This document shows, in pieces, positions 8,128-16,559 of a stretch of 64,000 bases of DNA; position 1 is the stretch's first letter; each line of letters starts with the position of its first letter. The notes under the pieces are model-generated. The model saw only the letters and a program-made list of their open reading frames with translations. It had not been told where the DNA came from and did not search any database. Source of the DNA: Rhizobiaceae bacterium MnEN-MB40S (GTDB taxonomy: Bacteria; Pseudomonadota; Alphaproteobacteria; Rhizobiales; Rhizobiaceae); the NCBI GenBank assembly GCA_024343425.1, contig BRLC01000004.1, positions 264,378 through 328,377 of the forward strand, given 5' to 3'. A program made the position numbers and the translations under genes.

Positions 8128-9615
8128 CTATTGCAGCGCCGTCAACGGTCCGAGCGCCGCAGAGCGCGCGGTCAAATACCGGCCATAGCCTTCCGCGTAA
8201 TCCGCTTCGAGGGCCGCGTCCGGTTCGTGCCGCCGGCGCGACGCATAGGTCGCCACACAGGCTTCCGCCAGCGATGCGTAGGCGCCCGTCGCCACCGCCG
8301 CGCACAGCGCCGCCCCCTTGGCGCCGAATTGCGAGCCCTCCGGCACGTCGACCGGTATGCCGGTGACGTCAGCGATCATTTGCGACCAGAAGGGACTGCG
8401 GGCGCCGCCGCCGCTCAGCCGCATGGTCGCCACCGCGCCGCCGATCGAGGCAAAGCTGTCACGGATCGCATAGGCCATGCCTTCATAGATGGCGCGCGCC
8501 ATGTCCTGACGCCCGTGATGCGGCGCAAGGCCGAAATAGCCGGCGCGGGCGCGCGGTTCGATCACCGGCGCAATCACACCGCTCGCCGATAGATAGGGAA
8601 CGAAGACCACGCCGTTGCAGCCGGCCCGGCTGGAGGCGGCCAACGCGCCGAACGCTTCGTAATCGCCTGACGCCGCCCCGAGCGCTTCCATGCCCCAGTC
8701 GATCACTACGGTTCCCGCCACATTGGGCATCGCCTTGAACCATCTGTTGCCGGGCAGAATGAAAAGCAGGCCGTTGTCCTTTGGCTGGTAGACGTCATGG
8801 TCGAATACGATGCCGTTGATGCAGGTCGTTCCGAGGATTGTCGCCGCCTCGCCCGGCGCCTGGCAACCGGAGCCGATCACGCAGGAGCCGGTGTCGCCTG
8901 TGCCGACTGCGACCGGCGTGCCTTCCAGAAGGCCGGTCGCTTCGGCGGCCTCACGCGTGACCCGGCCGGCCATGGTCTCTCCGCGACGAACCGGAACGAA
9001 AAGCGGCGCGAGTTCCGGAATGCCAAGCAGGTCGAGCTGCTCCTTGTGAAAGTCGCGTGTCGCCGCCGATCCCGGCGCCATCGCCGCCTCGGATTCGTCC
9101 GTCGCCAGTTCGCCGGTCAGCCTGTAACGGATATAGTCCTTCGCGCACAGCACATGGCGCGCCTTTGCAAGCGTCTCGGGCTCGTTCGCCTTCAGCCAGG
9201 CAAGCACCGGCAGGGTGCAGCCGAACTGCATCACCGAGCCCGAATGGGCGAAGACCCTGGAAAACAGTTCGGGCTCGCGCTGAAGAATACGGTCGACAAG
9301 GCCGTGAGAACGCGCGTCGTTCCACAGAATTGCGTCGCGCAACAGCCGGCCCTGGTCATCCAGAAGCCATGCTCCGACCATGACGCCGGTGACGCCAATT
9401 CCCTTCAAGTCCGCGGGCTTCGCATCCGCGTTCTTCAGAACTGCGCCGATAGCCGAAATCACCGCCCGCCACACTGTCTCTCCGTTCAGTTCCGACCAGC
9501 CGACCGGTCCCTGCACCTGCTGGGTCCGGAAAGAAACGTCGGCGATTTCGCGTCCCGCGGAATCGAAAATCGCAGCTTTGGTGACGGAGGTTCCGATATC
9601 GAGTCCGAGATACAT
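8128..9615 (-). CDS. FGGY-family carbohydrate kinase (xylulokinase-like)
   Basis: A 495-residue kinase of the FGGY/ASKHA fold. The N-terminal phosphate-binding loop is LDIGTSVTKAAIFD, the catalytic region includes GTGDTGSCVIGSG, and the C-terminal adenosine motif is LSGGGARSPFWSQMIADVTG. Overall length and motifs resemble xylulokinase, but the family also covers ribulo-, glycero- and erythritol-type kinases. It is transcribed toward the importer operon and preceded by the same ACTTGACTAC motif as that operon, so it probably phosphorylates the imported and processed compound. Confidence 0.82.
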   Translation of the reverse strand: MYLGLDIGTSVTKAAIFDSAGREIADVSFRTQQVQGPVGWSELNGETVWRAVISAIGAVLKNADAKPADLKGIGVTGVMVGAWLLDDQGRLLRDAILWNDARSHGLVDRILQREPELFSRVFAHSGSVMQFGCTLPVLAWLKANEPETLAKARHVLCAKDYIRYRLTGELATDESEAAMAPGSAATRDFHKEQLDLLGIPELAPLFVPVRRGETMAGRVTREAAEATGLLEGTPVAVGTGDTGSCVIGSGCQAPGEAATILGTTCINGIVFDHDVYQPKDNGLLFILPGNRWFKAMPNVAGTVVIDWGMEALGAASGDYEAFGALAASSRAGCNGVVFVPYLSASGVIAPVIEPRARAGYFGLAPHHGRQDMARAIYEGMAYAIRDSFASIGGAVATMRLSGGGARSPFWSQMIADVTGIPVDVPEGSQFGAKGAALCAAVATGAYASLAEACVATYASRRRHEPDAALEADYAEGYGRYLTARSAALGPLTALQ

Positions 9616-9645
9616 CTGCTGGCCTGTTCCTACTTGTATCGTAGT

Positions 9646-9655
9646 GTAGTCAAGT
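9646..9655. promoter_or_regulatory. Candidate GntR operator before the FGGY kinase
   Basis: The sequence on the minus strand is ACTTGACTAC, identical to 742-751, and lies about 30 bases before the kinase start. Two exact copies of one 10-mer at the two promoters of a shared pathway suggest common control. Confidence 0.4.
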
Positions 9656-9807
9656 TAGACCAAATACGATACCGGAGCAACCATTGCTCGCCAAGCGTCG
9701 CTCCGGAACATAAATAGAACAAATTCCGTGCGTTTTCGCGCCCCTTGTGTTATAAGAGGCGCGTCAAAAATCCGCCTGCCGTCTGGCGCGGGAGCTATGA
9801 AAACGCG

Positions 9808-10153
9808 GATTCCCGAAACGAACCCAAACTGCCCGGGACCTCATTTACCGAAACAAAGCCAGATTTGATTGACCACCGAAGATCCGCTCTGAATTGCCGA
9901 AACTTCGCGATTCCCGAAACAAACCCAGATTCAGGAAAAGGCCATTTACCGAAACAAAGCCAGAGTTGGAAACAAGCCTCCCCACCACCCCTCACGCCGC
10001 ACTTGATGCGGCGTCCAGGCGCCGCGCGTCTGCGCGGCGGAAATGAGGGGCGGACACCTGAAAACGCAAATTCCCGAAACAAAGCCAGATTGACCAGACG
10101 GAGACAATCATCACGAAAAACACTCAAAATTCGGATTCCCGGAAACAAAGCCA
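9808..10153 (+). repeat. Array of 19-nt repeats, left copy (six recognisable units)
   Basis: Units close to GATTCCCGAAACAAAGCCA start at 9808, 9843, 9909, 9944, 10069 and 10134. Steps are 35, 66, 35, 125 and 65 bases, which fits a period near 33 with decayed units in the larger gaps (for example near 10106) and a hairpin element inserted at 9988-10049. Units 2 and 4 share the variant ATTTACCGAAACAAAGCCA. The same unit, reversed, forms the array at 26413-26566. The 672-base gap between kinase and aldehyde dehydrogenase holds nothing else that I can recognise. Confidence 0.8.
9988..10049. repeat. Bipartite hairpin mosaic element, copy 2, inside the repeat array
   Basis: The element is bounded by CCCCTCA and TGAGGGG and contains ACGCCGCA-cttga-TGCGGCGT (9994-10014) plus GCCGCGC-gtct-GCGCGGC (10021-10038). 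Loops match copy 1 at 8061-8105. It interrupts the array of 19-nt units between the units at 9944 and 10069, so it probably arrived after the array had formed. Confidence 0.65.
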
Positions 10154-10287
10154 AATTCAATTTACAGTCTCATATTTCGATCCCCTGCGTCATCTGCGCG
10201 CAGGATCGGAAACATTTATTTCACAATGAGCGAATCCGGCGAACAATTCGGTTGCCGAGAGCGCGCGAATATGGTTCTCAACGATCC

Positions 10288-11724
10288 ATGACCAATTATC
10301 CTGACACAAAGCTGTTCATCGGCGGAGAATGGCGTGACGCCGTTTCCGGCCGGTCCATCCCCGTTATCAATCCCGCTACCGAAGAGACGATCGGAACCGT
10401 CGCCCACGCTGGCGTCGAGGATCTCGATCTTGCGCTCGAAGCGGTGTCCAGGGGGTTCAAGATCTGGAGCGCTGCCGGCGCCTTCCAGCGATCCCAGCTT
10501 ATTCGCAAGGCGGCGAGCCTGCTTCGCGAACGGGCCGACGCCATCGCGGCGATCATGACGGCGGAACAGGGCAAGCCACTTGCCCAGGCGAAGGTGGAAG
10601 TGCTCGGCGGCGCCGACACGATCGACTGGTTCGCCGAAGAAGCGCGCCGCACCTATGGTCAGGTCATTCCGGCGCGCATGCCCGGCGTCACCCAGATGAC
10701 GATCAAAGTCCCGGTCGGTCCGGTCGCGGCTTTCTCACCGTGGAATTTCCCGATCAACCAGGTGGTGCGCAAGCTCTCCGCCGCGCTCGCCACCGGCTGT
10801 TCCATCATCGTCAAGGGCCCCGAAGAAACGCCGGCTTCACCCGCGGCGCTGATCCAGTGTTTCATCGACGCCGGCATTCCTGAAGGCGTCGTCAACCTCG
10901 TCTACGGCACGCCGGCGGAAATCTCCGAATATCTCATTCCGCATCCGGTCATCCGCAAGATTTCCTTCACAGGATCGACCGCCGTCGGCAAGCAGCTCGC
11001 GTCGCTCGCCGGCCTGCACATGAAACGCGCAACCATGGAACTCGGCGGCCATGCGCCGGTGCTTGTCTTCGACGACGCCGATGTCGACAGCGCAATATCG
11101 CTGATGTCGGCGCACAAGTATCGCAACGCGGGACAGGTCTGCGTGTCTCCGACGCGCTTCCTCGTTCAGGACGCCGTCGCCGACCGGTTCGTCGACGGCT
11201 TCGTCGAAGCGTCGAAGGCGCTGAAGGTCGGCAACGGCGCTGACGAAGGCGTCGACATGGGTCCGCTCGCAAACGAGCGGCGCATTCCGATGATGGAAGA
11301 GCTGATCCAGGACGCCGTCGATCGCGGCAGCAAGCTCAAGACCGGCGGTCGGCGCATCGGCAACAAGGGCTATTTCTTCGAACCGACGGTCATCACGGAT
11401 GTGCCGATCGAAGCACGCGGCATGAACGAGGAGCCCTTCGGCCCCATCGCCTTCATCAATCGCTTCGATTCGCCCGAAAGCGCGATCGCCGAGGCCAATC
11501 GTCTGCCCTACGGTCTGGCCGCCTATGCCTTCACCGGCAGTTCGGCGACCATGCAGTCCCTGCGCAGCGAGGTCCAGTCGGGCATGCTGAGCATCAACCA
11601 TCTGGGAATTGCGCTTCCTGAATTGCCGTTCGGTGGAATTCAGGATTCAGGATACGGCACGGAAGGCGGCTCGGAAGCGACGGAAGCCTATCTCGACACT
11701 CGCCTCGTGACGCAAAAAGATTAG
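10288..11724 (+). CDS. NAD(P)-dependent aldehyde dehydrogenase (lactaldehyde/succinate-semialdehyde type)
   Basis: The 478-residue protein has the full ALDH layout: the Rossmann domain with [11 protein letters not shown], the general base Glu251 in MELGGHAP and the catalytic Cys285 in [12 protein letters not shown]. The start [15 protein letters not shown] is the normal ALDH N-terminus; upstream in-frame sequence is repeat array. It is transcribed convergently with the acid-sugar operon and shares its terminator. In that context oxidation of L-lactaldehyde or a keto-acid semialdehyde is likely, but ALDH substrates cannot be told from motifs alone. Confidence 0.85.
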   Translation: MTNYPDTKLFIGGEWRDAVSGRSIPVINPATEETIGTVAHAGVEDLDLALEAVSRGFKIWSAAGAFQRSQLIRKAASLLRERADAIAAIMTAEQGKPLAQAKVEVLGGADTIDWFAEEARRTYGQVIPARMPGVTQMTIKVPVGPVAAFSPWNFPINQVVRKLSAALATGCSIIVKGPEETPASPAALIQCFIDAGIPEGVVNLVYGTPAEISEYLIPHPVIRKISFTGSTAVGKQLASLAGLHMKRATMELGGHAPVLVFDDADVDSAISLMSAHKYRNAGQVCVSPTRFLVQDAVADRFVDGFVEASKALKVGNGADEGVDMGPLANERRIPMMEELIQDAVDRGSKLKTGGRRIGNKGYFFEPTVITDVPIEARGMNEEPFGPIAFINRFDSPESAIAEANRLPYGLAAYAFTGSSATMQSLRSEVQSGMLSINHLGIALPELPFGGIQDSGYGTEGGSEATEAYLDTRLVTQKD

Positions 11725-11736
11725 CAATAACAAATA

Positions 11737-11763
11737 GATACGGCCCCAATGCGGGGCCGTATC
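11737..11763. terminator. Bidirectional terminator between ALDH and the acid-sugar operon
   Basis: GATACGGCCCC (11737-11747), loop AATGC and GGGGCCGTATC (11753-11763) form a perfect 11-bp stem between two convergent genes. The flanks are only modestly T-rich, so termination may be partly hairpin-driven. Confidence 0.7.
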
Positions 11764-11782
11764 CGTTCAGGAATTCATCGAT

Positions 11783-12622
11783 TCAGGCCGCAACGACTTT
11801 CTGCTGCTGCGCGCCCAGGCCTTCGACGCCAAGAGACATGACCTCTCCGCCTTTCAGGAAGGTCGGGGGATTCTGTCCCATTCCGACGCCGGGCGGCGTT
11901 CCGGTCGAAATGATGTCGCCCGGCTGAAGGCTCATGAAACGGCTGATATAGCTGACGAGAAACTGAACGCCGTAGACCATCGTTTCGGTCGTGCCGTCCT
12001 GATAGCGATGTCCGTCGACGTCCAGCCACAGCTTCATCTTCTGCGGATCGGCCACCTCGTCGCGCGTCACCATCCAAGGACCGATCGGACCGAACGTGTC
12101 GCAACCCTTGCCCTTGTCCCAGGTGCCGTGGCGCTCGATCTGGAATTCCCGTTCCGAGACGTCGTTGATCACGCAATAGCCGGCGACATGGTCGAACGCG
12201 TCCGCCTCTTCGATATAGACGCCGCCCTTGCCGATGACGACGCCGAGCTCGACTTCCCAGTCCGTCTTCACCGAATTGCGCGGGATGAGCACATCGTCAT
12301 TCGGACCGCAGATCGCGCTTGTCGCCTTCATGAAGATGATAGGCTCCGGCGGCACTGTCGCTCCGGTTTCGGCCGCATGGTCGGAATAATTCAGGCCGAT
12401 GCAGATGAACTTTCCGACATTGCCGACGCATGGTCCGATGCGGCCATCCGCCAGAACCGGCAGCGTGTCGATGTCGGCCGCGGCGATTTTCTCCAGCGTC
12501 TCCGGCAGAAGCGCCTCGCCGGCAATGTCGTCGACGATCGAAGAGAGGTCGCGGGCCTTACCCTCGGAATCCAGAATGGCGGGCTTTTCCTTGCCGGCAT
12601 CGCCGACGCGTAGCAGTTTCAT
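11783..12622 (-). CDS. FAH-family hydrolase (2,4-diketo-3-deoxy-L-fuconate hydrolase-like)
   Basis: A 279-residue fumarylacetoacetase-family enzyme. The metal-binding WEVELGVVIG motif, the early GLNYSDHAAETG segment and STGTPPGVGMGQ near the C-terminus are clear. The start MKLLRVGDAG is chosen because it gives the conserved N-terminus; a 21-residue extension is rejected. Known relatives cleave acylpyruvates, and in the non-phosphorylating L-fucose pathway the relative splits 2,4-diketo-3-deoxy-L-fuconate into pyruvate and lactate. Placement directly after fuconate-dehydratase and dehydrogenase genes supports that role. It is the last gene of the operon. Confidence 0.8.
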   Translation of the reverse strand: MKLLRVGDAGKEKPAILDSEGKARDLSSIVDDIAGEALLPETLEKIAAADIDTLPVLADGRIGPCVGNVGKFICIGLNYSDHAAETGATVPPEPIIFMKATSAICGPNDDVLIPRNSVKTDWEVELGVVIGKGGVYIEEADAFDHVAGYCVINDVSEREFQIERHGTWDKGKGCDTFGPIGPWMVTRDEVADPQKMKLWLDVDGHRYQDGTTETMVYGVQFLVSYISRFMSLQPGDIISTGTPPGVGMGQNPPTFLKGGEVMSLGVEGLGAQQQKVVAA

Positions 12623-12641
12623 CAGTCTATCCTTGTTGTTG

Positions 12642-13937
12642 TCAGGCTGCGGCAGTTGTGTCGCCGTGAAAGACATGGCTGTCAATGGACTCCGGCTTCA
12701 TTTCGATCGAGAAGCCGGGAAGGACAGGCGGCATGTAGGCCGCCTCACGAATGACGCACGGATCGACGAAATGCTCGTGCAGATGGTCGACGAACTCGAT
12801 CACCCTGCCCTCCTTCGTGCCGGAGACCGCAACATAGTCGATCATCGACAGGTGCTGGACATATTCGCACAGCCCGACGCCGCCGGCGTGCGGCCACACC
12901 GGAAGCCCGTATTTCGACGCCATCAACAGCACGCCGAGCACTTCGTTCAGCCCGCCGATCCTGCAGGCGTCGATCTGAACGATATCGATGGCGCCGCCGG
13001 CGATCAGTTGCTTGAAGATGATACGGTTCTGGCACATCTCGCCGGTCGCGACCTTGACCGGAGCCACCGCTTCGCGAATGCGCCGGTGACCGGCGATATC
13101 GTCCGGGCTCGTCGGCTCCTCGATGAAATAGGGTTTGGCGAAGGCGAGCTTGCCGACCCAGTCGACCGCCTGATCGACATCCCACACCTGGTTGGCGTCG
13201 ATCATCAGGAACCGGTCCGGCCCGAGTTCCTCGCGGGCGATGGTCAGACGGCGGATGTCGTCTTCCATATCGCGCCCGACCTTCAGCTTGACATGGGTGT
13301 AGCCCGCGGCGACAGCCTCGCGGCAAAGCCGGCGCAACTTGTCGTCGGGATAGCCGAGCCAGCCCGCCGATGTCGTATAGCAGGGATAGCCATGCGCCTC
13401 GAGGTCGGCGATGCGCTCCTTCTTTCCCGGTTCCGCCTTGCGCAGAATTTCGAGCGCCTCGTCCCGCGTGATCGCGTCGGTCAGATACCGGAAGTCGACG
13501 ATGTCGACGATCTCTTCCGGGCTCATTTCCGCGACCAGTCGCCAGACGGGCTTGCCGGCCTGCTTGGCGAGAAGGTCCCACACCGCGTTGACCACCGCGC
13601 CGGTGGCGAGGTGGATAGCGCCCTTGTCCGGTCCGATCCAGCGCAACTGGCTGTCCGAGGTGACATGCCGCCAGAACCGGCCGGGATTTTCCCGTATCCA
13701 GGCAAGATCGAGCCCCACGACAAGGTGGCGCATCGCCTCGATAGCCGCACAGCAGATATCGTTGCCGCGTCCGATCGTGAAGGTCAGACCATGTCCGGTA
13801 AGGTCGCCGTCATCCGTTTCCAGGATGACATAGGCCGCGGAATAGTCCGGGTCGGGATTCATGGCGTCCGATCCGTCCAGATGCTGCGACGTCGGAAACC
13901 GGAGATCGAACGTCTTGAGTCCGGTGATGTGAGTCAC
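12642..13937 (-). CDS. L-fuconate dehydratase (enolase superfamily)
   Basis: The GTG start at 13937 (VTHITGLKTFDLRFPTS) gives a 431-residue protein with the familiar fuconate-dehydratase N-terminus and the segment SQHLDGSDAMNPDPDYSAAY. Enolase-superfamily catalytic elements follow in order: KLKVGRD, DANQVWD, EEPTSPDD, GEMCQNR and WPHAGGVG. The enzyme removes water from L-fuconate to give 2-keto-3-deoxy-L-fuconate. Neighbours supply the steps before (lactonase at 22999, mutarotase at 16230) and after (SDR at 13957, FAH hydrolase at 11783). The family assignment is strong; a related acid sugar remains possible. Confidence 0.85.
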   Translation of the reverse strand: MTHITGLKTFDLRFPTSQHLDGSDAMNPDPDYSAAYVILETDDGDLTGHGLTFTIGRGNDICCAAIEAMRHLVVGLDLAWIRENPGRFWRHVTSDSQLRWIGPDKGAIHLATGAVVNAVWDLLAKQAGKPVWRLVAEMSPEEIVDIVDFRYLTDAITRDEALEILRKAEPGKKERIADLEAHGYPCYTTSAGWLGYPDDKLRRLCREAVAAGYTHVKLKVGRDMEDDIRRLTIAREELGPDRFLMIDANQVWDVDQAVDWVGKLAFAKPYFIEEPTSPDDIAGHRRIREAVAPVKVATGEMCQNRIIFKQLIAGGAIDIVQIDACRIGGLNEVLGVLLMASKYGLPVWPHAGGVGLCEYVQHLSMIDYVAVSGTKEGRVIEFVDHLHEHFVDPCVIREAAYMPPVLPGFSIEMKPESIDSHVFHGDTTAAA

Positions 13938-13956
13938 TGTGCAGTCATCCTCAGCT

Positions 13957-14691
13957 TCAGATCGTCCACCCGCCGTCGATGGCGCAGGCCTGGCCGCTCG
14001 TGTAGGTGGCGTTGGCGAGGTAGACGGCGAGATCGGCGATCTCTTCCGCTTCGCCGAGGCGGCCCATCGGCTGGCGCGCGATAAACGCCGCGCGAGCCTT
14101 TTCATAGTCGCCCTGCGCCCGCATCCGATCCTGCAGCGACGGACTTTCGACGGTGCCCGGACAGATCGCGTTACAGCGGATGTTCTGCGTCACATAGTCG
14201 GCAGAGACAGCCTTCGTCAGCCCGACGACGGCCGCCTTGGTGGTGCCGTAGGCAAAGCGGTTCGGCACGCCCTTGATGGAGCTTGCGACCGACGACATGT
14301 TGATGATCGCCCCGCCGCCGTGTTCGAGCATCGAGGGAAGCACGGCCCGGATCGTGCGGATCATGGAGCGCACGTTGAGATCGACCGCGAAATCGAACTC
14401 CTCGTCCTTCATCTCCAGGATGGATCCGCCATGGACGAAGCCCGCTCCATTGAAGAGCACGTCGACATGGCCGATTTCGCTGACGACGGCCTTGACGTTC
14501 TCATCGCTCAGCACATCCAGCTTGCGCGTCTCGACGCCGCTTTCGCCGGCAAGCTCCGCCAGCGTCGTCTCGTTGATATCCGTTGCGAACACCCGCGCGC
14601 CGGCCGCCGCGAAGGCCAGCGCGGTTGCGCGACCGATTCCCTGTCCTGCCGCCGTGACCAGCGCTGTCTTGCCGTTGATCCAGTTCGTCAT
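13957..14691 (-). CDS. SDR oxidoreductase, 2-keto-3-deoxy-L-fuconate dehydrogenase-like
   Basis: A 244-residue classical short-chain dehydrogenase. Visible are the nucleotide-binding TAAGQGIGRA, NGAG, the catalytic Ser in INMSSVASSIKGVPNRF and the YGTTK catalytic pair, followed by CNAICPGTVESPS. The SSIKGVPNRF and CPGTVESPSLQ stretches are those I associate with 2-keto-3-deoxy-L-fuconate dehydrogenases, which oxidise the dehydratase product at C4. The start MTNWING is preceded by GGAGAG at good spacing. It sits 19 bases before the dehydratase gene in one operon. Confidence 0.8.
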   Translation of the reverse strand: MTNWINGKTALVTAAGQGIGRATALAFAAAGARVFATDINETTLAELAGESGVETRKLDVLSDENVKAVVSEIGHVDVLFNGAGFVHGGSILEMKDEEFDFAVDLNVRSMIRTIRAVLPSMLEHGGGAIINMSSVASSIKGVPNRFAYGTTKAAVVGLTKAVSADYVTQNIRCNAICPGTVESPSLQDRMRAQGDYEKARAAFIARQPMGRLGEAEEIADLAVYLANATYTSGQACAIDGGWTI

Positions 14692-14708
14692 CTTCTCTCC
14701 ATCAAGCC

Positions 14709-15161
14709 TCAAGCGGGCTTGTTCTTGCGTTCCACGATATGAATGTGATCGGCGACGAGAACCACCTCGTCGCGCTGGTTGAGCACCTCGGTGCGTTCCA
14801 CCACCCGGCCCATCTCGGCCCGTTTCGGGTCATCCTCCTTGGAGACGATGGTGACCCGGCTGCGGATCGTATCGCCGATGAAGACCGGCCTCACGAAGCG
14901 CAGCCGGTCGTATCCGTAGGAGAATGCGACCGGATTGATGACGCTGGCCGTCAGACCGACGCCGATGGCGAACACCATCGTCCCGTGAGCGATCCGCTGC
15001 CCGAAAGGCTGCGTCTTCATGAACTCGACGTCCATGTGATGAGGGAAAAAATCGCCCGTATGTCCGGCGTGAACCACGAAGTCGGTTTCGGTGATCGTGC
15101 GGCCATAGGTCATGCGCTCGTGGCCGATTTCATATTCCTCGAAATAGATTGTCTGTTCCAT
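14709..15161 (-). CDS. MaoC-like hot-dog dehydratase
   Basis: A 150-residue single hot-dog-fold protein. It carries the catalytic-type pair in [18 protein letters not shown] (Asp/His) and the [11 protein letters not shown] segment of MaoC/R-hydratases. Relatives hydrate or dehydrate enoyl-CoA or thioester-linked substrates. Its presence inside a fucose-like operon is unexpected, but a CaiB/BaiF CoA-transferase gene nearby (24978) makes a CoA-ester branch conceivable. Which substrate it handles is not visible. Confidence 0.75.
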   Translation of the reverse strand: MEQTIYFEEYEIGHERMTYGRTITETDFVVHAGHTGDFFPHHMDVEFMKTQPFGQRIAHGTMVFAIGVGLTASVINPVAFSYGYDRLRFVRPVFIGDTIRSRVTIVSKEDDPKRAEMGRVVERTEVLNQRDEVVLVADHIHIVERKNKPA

Positions 15162-15163
15162 CT

Positions 15164-16237
15164 TTACGGTCTCTTCTCAAGCGGCGTGGCGGACGACGCC
15201 GAGGATGTGTAGGCGGCCTCGACGAGCGCCATGGTGTTCCAGGCGTCCTCGACGGAGCTGACGAGTTCGTCGTCCTCGCCGGCCGCGAAACGCTGAAGGT
15301 TCGCCATGCGGCCGACAAAGGCGTCCGGGAACCACGATCCATGCAGCGGAACCGGGATCCATTCCGCGCCGCCTTTCGGACGGATCTCCAGGATGTCTGG
15401 TTCCCCGCGCGGATAATCCAGATTGACGCCAAGCTGCAGATAGGCCGCCCCTTCCGTGCCGCAGACCCGGAATTCGCAAGCCTGATATTTACGACCGAAA
15501 TCATGATCGTGGTTGATCGAGAGCGAACAGCGGACACTGTCGCCATAGTCGAGGATCGCGCTGGTGCGCGTCTGCGCGACGTCGTGGTTCGGATGACCGA
15601 TCGATTTCGCGTGGACTCCGTCGGGATCGCCGAGGATCTGACGGATCAGATCCAGATAATGGATCGAATGCATGGCGATTTCGATCCGGGGCAGGCCCTT
15701 AAGAAAAGGCCAGAGCTGCCAGGGGGTCGCGAGCGCCAGCCAGGCGTCGAAATCCACCACGTCGCCGAGCCATCCCTTGTCAATCGCATCTGTCAGCGCC
15801 AGCATCATGGGAGCGAAACGGAGCTGGAAATTGACCGCCGCCTTCAAATTCTTTTCGCGACAGATCTTCAGGATTTCCGTTGCGTCTTCCAGGTCGCTTC
15901 CCATCGGCTTCTGGATCAGCGCCGCCGCTCCGTCCGGCAGCTGCCTCAGCACATTGGCGTGGGCTTTCGGAGGCGTCGCGAGATCGAAAATGGCGCCAGG
16001 CACGCCGACTGCGTCCTCGATCGACGAGAAGGCTGCCACCCCCCATTCACCTGCGAGCTTTTTCGCTTTCTCCTGATCCGGATCGTAGAGACCGGCCACG
16101 GGAAAGCCTGCCTTTCTGTAGGCAGGGAAATGCGCGTCGCCGACAATCGAACCGGCTCCGAAAGTCACGATGGGCCGCGGCTCGGAAGGCATCGGCCAGG
16201 ACTGACTGAGCGCAGCCGGATCGAAGCGATCAGTCAT
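15164..16237 (-). CDS. Gfo/Idh/MocA-family oxidoreductase
   Basis: The 357-residue protein has an N-terminal Rossmann domain ([21 protein letters not shown], near residue 20) and the family's [15 protein letters not shown] segment, equivalent to the EKP motif, near residue 115. The C-terminal domain shows the usual [17 protein letters not shown] helix. Members oxidise sugars or polyols with NAD(P). Because no other obvious sugar 1-dehydrogenase is present in this cluster, it is a candidate for the first oxidation of the 6-deoxy-hexose, though sugar-acid epimerisation or other roles are equally possible. It overlaps the mutarotase gene by 8 bases. Confidence 0.78.
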   Translation of the reverse strand: MTDRFDPAALSQSWPMPSEPRPIVTFGAGSIVGDAHFPAYRKAGFPVAGLYDPDQEKAKKLAGEWGVAAFSSIEDAVGVPGAIFDLATPPKAHANVLRQLPDGAAALIQKPMGSDLEDATEILKICREKNLKAAVNFQLRFAPMMLALTDAIDKGWLGDVVDFDAWLALATPWQLWPFLKGLPRIEIAMHSIHYLDLIRQILGDPDGVHAKSIGHPNHDVAQTRTSAILDYGDSVRCSLSINHDHDFGRKYQACEFRVCGTEGAAYLQLGVNLDYPRGEPDILEIRPKGGAEWIPVPLHGSWFPDAFVGRMANLQRFAAGEDDELVSSVEDAWNTMALVEAAYTSSASSATPLEKRP

Positions 16238-16559
16238 GATGGAAGACCTCGTCCATCATCGCCCACCACTCGCCGTCCTTACGCGTTTCCAACGGCTTCT
16301 GACATGGCATGCAGACGTCCCACCATTCCAGCGTCCTGGGATCAGCCGCCATCTTCGCGGCGTCGGCCTCGAAATCCTCGCCATGATATTCCCAGTAACC
16401 GAAGAGCAGGTTCTCCGGCTCCTTCAGGAAGATGGAATAGTTGCGGATATTGCATTTCGAGATCATGTCCAGAACATCGGGCCAGACGGCCGCATGCAGG
16501 CGCTTGTACTCGTCGACCTTTTCCGGATCGAGGCCGATGACCATTCCCATCCTCTGCAT
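16230..16559 (-). CDS. L-rhamnose/L-fucose mutarotase (RhaM-like)
   Basis: A 109-residue ferredoxin-like protein of the RhaM family, which interconverts anomers of L-rhamnose, L-fucose or similar sugars. Characteristic stretches are MVIGLDPEKVDEYKRLHAAVWP, split by the active-site His, NYSIFLKEPENLLFGYWEY and the Trp-rich end [13 protein letters not shown]. Length is normal for the family. Overlaps of 8 bases with the oxidoreductase and 1 base with the enolase show tight coupling. It supports a 6-deoxy-hexose as the pathway substrate. Confidence 0.85.
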   Translation of the reverse strand: MQRMGMVIGLDPEKVDEYKRLHAAVWPDVLDMISKCNIRNYSIFLKEPENLLFGYWEYHGEDFEADAAKMAADPRTLEWWDVCMPCQKPLETRKDGEWWAMMDEVFHHD

